DNA of 64,000 bases. Origin: Flaveria trinervia. Taxonomy: Eukaryota > Streptophyta > Magnoliopsida > Asterales > Asteraceae. Below the pieces are notes generated by a model that was not told the origin of the DNA, ran no database searches, and saw nothing but the letters and a program-made list of their open reading frames with translations. The translations under genes were made by a program, and so were the position numbers. The stretch's first letter is position 1. The number at the start of each line of letters is the position of its first letter. Below, one piece after another: positions 56,520 through 64,000 of the stretch. The stretch spans positions 83,609,748 through 83,673,747 of the forward strand of contig CM046447.1 in the NCBI GenBank assembly GCA_025506515.1, read 5' to 3'.

Positions 56520-56532
56520 CCTAGGGGGAGTT
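56520..56532 (+). other. Element E polypurine tract
   Basis: CTAGGGGGAGTT lies immediately upstream of the 3' LTR. Confidence 0.85.
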
Positions 56533-57329
56533 TGTAGGGATAAATGAAGAGGCTGATGCAACCTAAACATCTATAGTCTCTCCTGCATACTGCACAAGTG
56601 CATTGAAGTGGAATGCTTCGGAAGTTTCACATGTGCAACAGAAATACTCTAAGTGTGAAATCTTCCGATGCCAAGACCAACATCTTCCGAAGCCAAAGAT
56701 GAAGTCTTCCGAAGCCTCAGAGACAAAGTCTTCCGAAGCTTCAAGTTCATGAAGACAGATTTCTTCCGAAGACTTTTAACATATGCTTTATCTAATGTAC
56801 TGTTCCATAAAGCTGGACACCTTTCCGTTGCAACTCTGCAAGTCACCAACTAACATGGTTTGGTGAAAAGGTCCATGCTTTTGGTAACTGTACATTGAGG
56901 TCTTGAGTCTGTATACTTTCTACTTTATGTACTTTATCCTTTTTGTAATAGAAAAGGATGTGAGCTATGGCATGTCATAGTCACAAGTCAAAAGGCAATC
57001 TGCCTTTTGACTCTACAATTGATTTTGTTTGTGGGTCTAGTCAATTGTATCCAGCTGGCTTTCAAAGTATAGCCAGCTGTAGGATGTAGTATAAGTATCT
57101 CATGTTCTTGTATCTTTTATTTATGCTTTTGAAACACTTGTAATAGAACATAGAGAAAGCAATATACTGCATTCTTGAAAACCATAGTCTCTTGTTCTGT
57201 CTCTTACATTACTTGTGTTCTTAGTATCTTATCTTGGTTAATCCAGTTTACTATTTGATAAAAGTTTAGTTAATCTCCTATTTGTGTCGTTGTATTGTAA
57301 TTGTGCTAAAGCCCTTAAACGGTCCTGCA
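56533..57329 (+). repeat. Element E 3' LTR (797 bp)
   Basis: TGTAGGGATAAATG...CGGTCCTGCA, followed by TSD GAAAG. GAAGCTTC and TTCATGAA motifs are retained. Confidence 0.95.
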
Positions 57330-57334
57330 GAAAG

Positions 57335-57677
57335 ATTAAATGATGTTTCTTACCTGAATTCTTGTTGTTTTCTTGTTATTGGATGCCCACGAATACCGAT
57401 CTTCAATCCCGTGATCAACCGAGCTTTAAATCTTCACCTCTTCTCAACTTTCTCTCTCTACTCTCTCTCTAGAAATTGGGTGTTGAGTTGCAAATGAGAG
57501 TTGCTCAAGCTGATCTGTTTATATATACCGAGCGTTCCCGAGACCTTAAACTCTCCAAACACATATCCCGAAAAGTTAAGTCGGTCCATACTCCATTACC
57601 CGCTTATTTTCTTTAAATAACCCTGGTAAGCCTATTATTATTAACTGGCTCGCTTAGACTTTATTGGGGGCGTTACA
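57335..57677 (-). repeat. Element B 5' LTR, third segment
   Basis: It continues the LTR after E (ATTAAATGATG..., as at 24023) and ends GGGGGCGTTACA, the outer terminus of B, followed by TSD CTTCA. Confidence 0.92.
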
Positions 57678-60600
57678 CTTCACCTCCCTTACCATTGATC
57701 CTACTCTGTATGAGGATGCTTGAATTTTGGAAGACCTTCCAAGAGGTCATTATTGATGGGGAGAAGGCACTATCTGCCATAGTGTAGGGGAGAACAGTCT
57801 TCATCACTCCGGCAATCATCAACACTCATCTTCAGCTAGTTGATGAAGAAGATGAGGTGTTTTTCCCCAAGAAGTTGCTAATCACTCCTTTGAGCATATG
57901 GTCTATGAAGGAGACTTATCTGTAAAGACCTTCAAGAAAGAGAAGGTCTCATCCCAATGAAAATTCCTGCTCCGTGTCATTATCCACAGCTTATCAAACA
58001 AGCATGGAGGATGGGACCAGATTCCTAAAGATCTCTCCTTCATTGTCCGTAGGACGATTCAGGGAGTCAAGTTCAGGTACTCTCAGTTTTTTTATACAAA
58101 TTTGCTTGCAAACTTGGAATCCTAAGAATACTATATATTTCCTACATATGTTCAACACATTCTTAACTATGAACTAGGCTCGTAGTTAACGAAAACTGTT
58201 AATATTCTTAAACTACGACAGATGAAGCCCGACATCTTTAAAATCTTGAGAAAGCCCACTGTTGGCTTCTGTGGGGTGGAAATAGCCCTTGTCCCCAAAA
58301 TATTAGAGCTCATGCTCAGGTGACAACCTAACAGCACCAACTAGTGTTGAACCTACACCTTTTACATCTCAACCACCTCAACAGCCACAAATCATCCTCA
58401 CTTACCAAAAAAAATCCAAATGAACCCCTGCTCATACTATTGAGTTTGTGCAGGCCCCTATACACTCACCCATTCAGAAGAAAGTGGATACTAAAGCTCC
58501 TACTTCCTCTGTGGAGCAAATCACTCCTGTTACTTCAAAGATCAGTGTTGTTGGAGCATATATAGTCATATATAGTGTGTCCGTCGCTTGTCGAATAGTC
58601 TAGGCTTAATGTTATACACCTGATATGTTGTAAACACATGAAACTGGGTCATTCGCAGGAGCATATGCGAATGAGACTCAGTCGTACAACTGAGCCATGC
58701 TAATGGACCAGCCATGCGACTGAGAGATACAATTGGGACATTCGTAAGACTGAACCATAAGTATGGTCCAGTCGTACGATTGAACCATACGCATGGTCCA
58801 GTCCTACGATTGAACCATACGCATGGTCCAATCGCACGAATGGGCCCAGTCGCATCTAATATGGGTCGAGGCCTATATATACTAGTTTCAATGTGTAGAG
58901 AGATGGAGGATGGAGAGGAAGTCTGCCCGGAGCCTAAGGCTGCCGGATGAGAGGGTAGATCATGCTCGATCTTCCCCTTGCCAAGAGTCTTGATTCTTAT
59001 GTTGTAACGAGCTTGTAATCGTTAGGTTTTATCAATGAAACCATTCAATTATAGTTCGTATTATTATTTGATTTTTTGGTTTGTGCTGTTGTTTATCCTT
59101 CCGTCAAGAACATGCTCGGATGTTTATCGATCCGGTGAAAAACCGACTTCACAAGTGCTGAGGTTCCTCATGCTCAGCCTGATAAGCTCACTAGCCCAAC
59201 TGCCTTAAGCCTTCACTCTGAGTCTCAACACTCAAATGAACAACCTTCGAGGGACAACTACCATCCCCAGCCTTTAGATTTAAAGTAACCCATTTCTAAC
59301 CTTTACTTCTACACTGATGAAGATTTAGGTTTAAGTGTGTACCATGATTCTCTCTTCTTTTGCCCTACACAAAGAAAGGTGAGTGCTCCTGATTCTCCTA
59401 TATCTAGCCCATATCAATCACCCATCACTGACATGGATACTTCTGAACCTGTTCAGGATGTCAATATGGAAAGTGATTCCATCATTAAGACTTCAACCAT
59501 GGCAACTCAACCCATTGACACCTCAATTGAGGCTACTAGTGAGCAGAGGAAATCCATCAGCCAAGAACCTGAAGCTGGTGATGAGAGAGAGGACTCTGGT
59601 CCAATCATCTCATCCCCCAATAATTCTTCTGATGAATAATAGGGGAATCTGAGCCTAAACGTGCAACAATTGTCACAAACATGCACCTATTTAGTCTCCA
59701 AGGTCAGTCATCTTGAATCTCAGGTGACTACCTTGCAAAATAGGGTCAATAATCAGTAACTTGAGTTTTCTTATCTCAGGGAACAACTAGCCGGGAGACC
59801 TTTAAGAGGAGCTCAACCAAGAACATAAGAACCTGTGAGTGTGATTGACCTAATTCCTAGCTCACCTATGCAAGAGGATGATGCTACCAAAAAGGGGGAG
59901 AAAGTCATTAAAGTTACAGAACCTCGGAGTTAGTCAGGGAGTATGGACATTGAGGACTCACCATCCTCACTTGCAATTGTGTATACTCAGCAACTTCCTC
60001 AAGTTCACATTGATATGGACTCCATAGACTCCTATATTTAGAGTCTGTTTGAGGAAGGAATACCAAGGGCAATGTCATCTCCACCAACTACAAATCACAT
60101 TATTGGGTGGATGTGTGATGAAAACAAAAGGGCCCTCATCATTTTTAGAGATTAAAGACAACAAGAAATCTTCAATTTTCAGACCTTGAACTTCTATGAA
60201 AGTTTGGATCTAGTCAACATGCCACTTGTCAACCAAAGCTAATCAAGACAAGCTGACAAGCTACCTCAAAGAATCCAAGACAGGATCACTACAGAGGTCA
60301 GCTTCAGAAAGAAACTAAGGTAATCAGGCAATGCCATCAGTCAACTGGATGTTGAGGCAGACCCTAAGATTAGCTTCATAGGGAAAACCTTGACTGAAGG
60401 CCTAGTGGCAGAACCTGAGAGGCTTGTCTCATCATCAACTGTTGTTGAGATTCATACCCTTTTTAAGATACCTGCTGGTGAAGGTGCATCTTAACCTCTC
60501 TCAGGCTAGAGCTTGGAAGCTACACCAAGCAATGAAGGCCAAAGCTCTCTCCACCCTGAGTGACAAAGGGAAAATAAAAATGACTTTTGAGGAGATTGAG

Positions 60601-61593
60601 GAGGAGGAGAGAGAGAGAGAAAAAGGAAGCTAAGGGTAGAAAGTTCAAGAAAGTCCTGCATAAGAGGATGCAGTTTAACAAGAACCTCCGCTAGACAAAG
60701 AAGAATATAGGATCAAAATGATCAACTACCTGAGTGCCCCAGGCCTCTATCAGGCTGCTACACTTCTTCCCTTATCCTATGACCATATTGAGTTTGAGTA
60801 CCTCAAACAACTTGAACTTTAGATAGTCAAGGAAAGAAAGATCACCAAAAGGAAGCTAAGGGAAGAGGCTACAAAGTCAAGAGCCATCATTCTAAAAAGT
60901 ATGAAGAAGTCTGCACATAGGCAGAGGATGATGAGTTTCTTGAAGCTGTATGGATTCTTCGAAATGAGACTTGGCCCTATGTCTTTGTCCATTATGGATG
61001 AGCATATCAAGGTAATCAAACAGAAGATCAAGAGTGGAGAACTAAAAGACTTGCATTCCCTTCCAAGTCCAGCTCCACCTGAAGTGGAGGTTAAGGTTGA
61101 ACAACCAGAGACAACACAACTTCAACCAGAGACTCAACAAGCTTCAACTTCTGTTCCACAACATGGTCAAACTCCCTCTCCTTCTAAACCTGTGAGGGAG
61201 GAAGAGCTAACTGAGAAAGACAAAGAAGATCAATCAGGTGTTGCAGGCAAGTCTTCTCAGTTAAAAGGAATAAAAATAAGGAAAAGGATGGCTTCAAAGC
61301 CAAAGCCCAAGAAGAAGGAAGAAGCATCCTCTTTAGAACCTCAGGATGAGTCAGAACATCCTAAGGATGTGCAACCAGAGGATGCTCCATCATCTCACAT
61401 TCAAACAGCTCCTCTAGCATCAGGAAGACCCATCCTGTCCTGGACATACACCACAAATCTAGAAAGGTGGCATGTCATTAGAGAACAAGGCATTGAGAAT
61501 GTCTACACATGGCAAGACATGTTTAATCTGCCTCTGCATGATCTCTTTGACATGAGAAGACACTTTGAGAATTTGAGTGATCCTGATCATCTA
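57678..61593 (+). pseudogene. Element A third ORF, remainder, split by solo LTR S1
   Basis: It resumes after B with SLTIDPT and follows E's ORF3 collinearly: IPEDLSFIV becomes IPKDLSFIV at about 58019, then the Pro/Ser-rich part, S1 (58549-59153), coiled-coil part (about 59690-59780) and C-terminus. The 3' end is best preserved: 60901-61593 open, with KKSAHRQRMMSFLKLYGFFE, DEHIKVIKQKIKSG, a basic KPKPKKKEE segment and SWTYTTNLERWHVIREQGIE. Many changes from E in this last part are synonymous. After HLMKR the frame runs into LTR sequence through a deletion. Upstream parts have many stops. Confidence 0.87.
58549..59153 (+). repeat. Solo LTR S1 (605 bp) in element A's ORF3
   Basis: Starts TGTTGGAGCATATA and ends CGACTTCACA. 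Flanks AGTGT (58544-58548) and AGTGC (59154-59158) fit a TSD with one mismatch. In E the same ORF3 position reads GATCAGTGCTGAGG without the insertion. A dense motif array (CAGTCGTACGATTGAACC, CCAATCGCACGAATGGG) at about 58645-58855 precedes a TATA box (CCTATATATACT, about 58872-58883). No internal region, so it is a solo LTR from homologous recombination. Copia relationship is inferred from the shared motif array. Confidence 0.85.
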
Positions 61594-62374
61594 ATGAAGA
61601 GGCTGATGCAACTCAAACACTCAAAGTTCCTACATGAATGCACAAGTGCACTGAAGAAAAATGCTTTAGAAGTTTCACACCACCAATAGAAATATTCTAT
61701 GTGTGAACCAATATCTTCCGAAGCCAAAGATGAAGTCTTCTAAAGCTTCAAAGACAAAATATTTTAAAGCCAACACTAGAAGACAGATTTTTTCGGAAGA
61801 CTTTTAGAATACATGTTTTATCTGATGTACTTTAAATAGAGCTAGATCCCTTTCCGCTGGAACTCTGTAAAGTCACCAAATTACATAAGTTGGTGAAAAG
61901 TTCCATGCTTTTAGTAACTGTACATTGAGGTCTTAAGTCTGTAACTTTCTACTTCATGTACTTTATCCTTTTTGTAATATATTAAGATGTGAGCTATGAC
62001 ATGTCATAGTCACTAGTCAAAAGGCAATCTGCCTTTTGACTTTACAATTGATGTTGTTTATGTCTAGTCAATTGTCTCTAGCTGGCCTTCAAAGTATGGC
62101 CGGCTGTAGGATGTAGTGTATGTATTTCAAGTACTTGTAACTTTCTAGTATGCTTTGTAACACTTGTAATAGAACTTGAGAAAGCAATATACTGCAATCT
62201 TGAAAACCAACTCCTTATGTGATTTGCTATCTTGTTCTGTCTAATATTTATTTGTTTTCTTAGTATCATTACAAAAGGGTTAACCAGTTTCACTGTTTGT
62301 TCAGTTAAGTGTTCTTTGCAAATCTCCTCATTGTGTTGTTGTGTTGTAAGTGCATACCCTTCACCGCTCCTGTA
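61594..62374 (+). repeat. Element A 3' LTR, 5' end deleted (781 bp)
   Basis: It matches 6397-7192 but lacks the first bases of the LTR and the polypurine tract. The ORF3 end is fused to it at ATGAAGA (61594-61600). The final CA is mutated to TA. Confidence 0.9.
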
Positions 62375-62810
62375 TAAACAGTGTTAATGAGCCTAAATAC
62401 TTGGGTGAATTTTAGATGATTCTAACACTCCAACGGCCTAATTTATCATCTTCATAACAACCTAATCTTAATAAACTTTTGAAAACATGATTAATTGATC
62501 TAAATGCCTTCAATCAATGGTAATATCCACTGATAAACAGTCCTTAAACATCAATTCTTTCAATCAACAACAATTAATCTAAATTTTTTGCTTGAATTTG
62601 AGTTCGAATACGAAGAACAGTTCACACGCAAATTTGATGAAAATTTACATATGAATGTGTGAAATCACTCAATTATGATTCAAATCATGTTTTTAATAAT
62701 GAAACACAACTAAGATCAATAATTAATTGAACAATTGCTATCAAACACATATTCAAGTGATTCATACGGGCTCAAAAGTTGATTTTAAGCTCCAAATCAC
62801 TAAACCAAAA
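62375..62810 (-). other. Outer element Z, leader region
   Basis: This AT-rich sequence lies between A's right end and a minus-strand PBS. No ORF is supported. The first bases (CAGTGTTAATGAGCC) resemble the minisatellite left of A (6089-6382), consistent with one interrupted sequence. Confidence 0.5.
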
Positions 62811-62822
62811 GCTCCGATACCA
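62811..62822 (-). other. Outer element Z primer-binding site (initiator tRNA-Met)
   Basis: The plus strand reads GCTCCGATACCA, the complement of TGGTATCGGAGC, one mismatch from the standard PBS. It is two bases from a TG at 62825. Confidence 0.7.
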
Positions 62823-62824
62823 TT

Positions 62825-62860
62825 TGATAGGTTCAAATAGATCGATCTATGTTGATGTGT
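62825..62860 (-). repeat. Outer element Z 5' LTR, first segment (interrupted by S2)
   Basis: Plus strand starts TGATAGGTTCAAATAG, so on the minus strand the LTR ends CTATCA next to the PBS. It is cut after 36 bases by an LTR of the SIRE type. Confidence 0.6.
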
Positions 62861-63672
62861 TGTAAGGATTCCAATCAGTCTGATGCAGCTAAAACTTTCA
62901 AAACATCCAAAGTCTCTCTACATGCATGCACCAAAATACTGAAGTAGAAATGCTTCGAAAGTTTTACACCTTGCACTAGAAATATTGTAAGTGTGAAATC
63001 TTCCAAAGCCAAGACCAATATCTTCCAAAGCCAAATATGAAGTCTTCCGAAACTTCAAAGACAAAGTCTTCGGAAGCCAGTAATTTCTTCCGAAGACTTT
63101 TATGTACATGCTTTTATCTTATGTACTTTTCCATAAAGTTGGACCACCTTTCCGCAACAACTCTGTTTGACTCACCAACTTTCATAAGTTGGTGAAAAGG
63201 TCCATGCTTTTGGTAAATTGTACATTGAGGTCTTGAGTTTGAGCTTTCTACTTTATGTACTTAATCCTCTTTGTAATACAATAGGATGTGAGTTATGGCA
63301 TGTTATAGTCACAAGTCAAAACGCAATCTGCCGTTTGACTATACATTTGATTTGTTATCTATTCTTATGTATCCAGTTGGCCTTCAAAGTATGGCTAGCT
63401 ATAGGATGTAGTATATGTATCTCAAGTACTTGTAACTTTCCATTATGCTTTGTAACACTTTGTAATAAAACTTGAGAAACAATATACAGCATTCTTGAAA
63501 CCAAAATACTTGTGTTGTTTGCTATCTTGTTGTGTCTCTCAGTTATTTGTGTTCTTGGTATCCTTTATTCTAGTTAACTAGTTCCCTATTTGATATGTTA
63601 AGTTTTCTAAAGAACTCTCCTCAATTGTGTTGTTGTGTTGTAAAGTGCATCAACGCTCCTAACGGTCCTGCA
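62861..63672 (+). repeat. Solo SIRE-like LTR S2 (812 bp)
   Basis: Starts TGTAAGGATTCC and ends ACGGTCCTGCA. It aligns with A's and E's LTRs along its length (CTTCCGAAACTTC, TCACCAACTTTCATAAGTTG, GCTAGCTATAGGATGTAG). No PBS follows and no clear TSD is seen. It is a separate insertion from A, as its sequence differs from A's LTRs. Confidence 0.85.
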
Positions 63673-64000
63673 ATTATGATGCAATTATCAATTATATATA
63701 ACAAAGTAATCAACAGATGCAAATATAACAAAAATTCATAGAAGTTTCTATTGATAGTTGCAAAGGATTACAATGTACAAATGAGAGAGAGTTCTAAGTA
63801 TTCAACAAACGTCTACCTTCATAAAAATACATATAATCCTATTTATACTAATCAAAAGAAACTAATGAATCTATATTTACAAATAAGTCCCTACATTATG
63901 ACAAAAACAAAAACTAAAGAGTAAATGCTAATCTTCAAGGCTCCAACACTTTACTTAAACTCACTCGTTGATGTGCAATTACCGATGAACAACCAATGTT
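63673..64000 (-). repeat. Outer element Z 5' LTR, second segment, cut by window end
   Basis: The minus strand carries a TATA box (AGTATAAATAGG, about 63840-63851) in an AT-rich context expected of an LTR promoter. No ORF. It is assigned to Z because it resumes after S2; the far end of the LTR is outside the window. Confidence 0.5.

Larger units (their letters stand above)
44907..57329 (+). mobile_element. Element E: young SIRE-like Ty1/copia retrotransposon with long third ORF (12.4 kb)
   Basis: LTRs of 796 and 797 bp and the TSD GAAAG (44902-44906 and 57330-57334) bound the element. The empty site exists at about 24012 in B's other LTR. The order is LTR, PBS, gag, PR, INT, RT, RNase H, spacer, ORF3, polypurine tract, LTR. 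The two LTRs differ at about 19 positions by eye, roughly 97-98% identical. Collinear with A throughout. Few but definite nonsense codons; several indels occur in homopolymers and may be sequence errors. Confidence 0.96.
14287..57677 (-). mobile_element. Element B: Ty3/gypsy chromovirus (Tekay/Del-like), host of three later insertions
   Basis: The native element is about 9.5 kb: 3' LTR (14287-16100 plus 23929-24364), internal region 24365-29357, and 5' LTR (29358-29542, 37579-39300 and 57335-57677). Both LTRs sum to about 2250 bp after removal of insertions. Termini are TGTAA...TTACA; the TSD is CTTCA (14282-14286 and 57678-57682), inside A's ORF3. The pol order PR-RT-RH-INT and a C-terminal chromodomain-like stretch identify a chromovirus. 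Elements C, D and E lie in its LTRs and a tandem duplication affects the right LTR. Confidence 0.93.
6383..62374 (+). mobile_element. Element A: old SIRE-like Ty1/copia retrotransposon with third ORF, split by gypsy element B
   Basis: The left part (6383-14286) holds 5' LTR, PBS, gag, pol, spacer and the first 143 bases of ORF3. The right part (57683-62374) holds the rest of ORF3 and the 3' LTR. The two parts join cleanly if B and one CTTCA copy are removed, as alignment with element E shows. Flanks TAAAG (6378-6382) and TAAAC (62375-62379) fit a TSD with one mismatch. Many nonsense codons and shifts mark it as the oldest well-preserved element here apart from Z. Its right arm also contains solo LTR S1. 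Confidence 0.9.

Noticed and set aside
58549..59153. Host promoter or gene 5' end at the TATA box near 58873
   Set aside because: The sequence has LTR termini, a near-perfect TSD and interrupts an ORF that is continuous in E, so it is a solo LTR.
60901..61689. 262-codon ORF as an independent host gene
   Set aside because: It is the C-terminal part of A's decayed ORF3, extended into the LTR by a deletion; homologous to E's 55741-56491.

Overview
This window looks like a gene-poor, repeat-dense stretch of a plant nuclear genome. I see no host gene, rRNA, tRNA or CRISPR array. Almost every base belongs to LTR retrotransposons whose primer-binding sites match the 3' end of initiator tRNA-Met. 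The proteins are Ty1/copia (SIRE/Maximus-like, Tork/Angela-like) and a Ty3/gypsy chromovirus (Tekay/Del-like). The families suggest a eudicot; the SIRE-like pol reminds me of Asteraceae elements, but that is only an impression.

The layout is a set of nested insertions, and most joins can be read from target-site duplications (TSDs). Element Y (1-5461, minus) is a copia element cut by the window start. Next comes the remnant of an outermost minus-strand element Z (5462-6382, resuming at 62375-64000). Into Z went an old SIRE-like copia element A (plus; 6383-14286 and 57683-62374). Into A's third ORF went a gypsy chromovirus B (minus; outer limits 14287-57677, TSD CTTCA). B's left LTR received copia element C (minus; 16101-23923, TSD TTTAC). 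B's right LTR received copia element D (plus; 29543-37573, TSD GTTCG) and then the younger SIRE-like element E (plus; 44907-57329, TSD GAAAG). With insertions removed, B's two LTRs are both about 2250 bp. A solo LTR (S1, 58549-59153) sits in A's third ORF, and another SIRE-type LTR (S2, 62861-63672) in Z's LTR.

After D and E had inserted, a tandem duplication of about 5.6 kb copied the end of D, part of B's LTR and the start of E (36342-41949 and 41950-47554). The copies differ mostly by single-base indels, so assembly or base-calling error must be considered; several apparent frameshifts in D and E occur in only one copy.

Biologically the most interesting parts are in A and E. Both have a gag with two widely spaced zinc knuckles, a stop plus acceptor-like sequence at the gag/protease border, and a pol. 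After pol comes a 690-700 bp spacer with clustered CTTCCGAAG/CTTCGGAAG motifs and a TATA box, then a very long third ORF (about 1270 codons in E). The spacer may be an internal promoter for ORF3. Copia elements D, Y and S1 instead share arrays of degenerate near-palindromes (type CAGTCGCACGACTGAACC) just upstream of their TATA boxes; in D and Y these recur outside the LTR. D also carries an unrelated extra ORF after RNase H. All protein-coding parts are broken to some degree.
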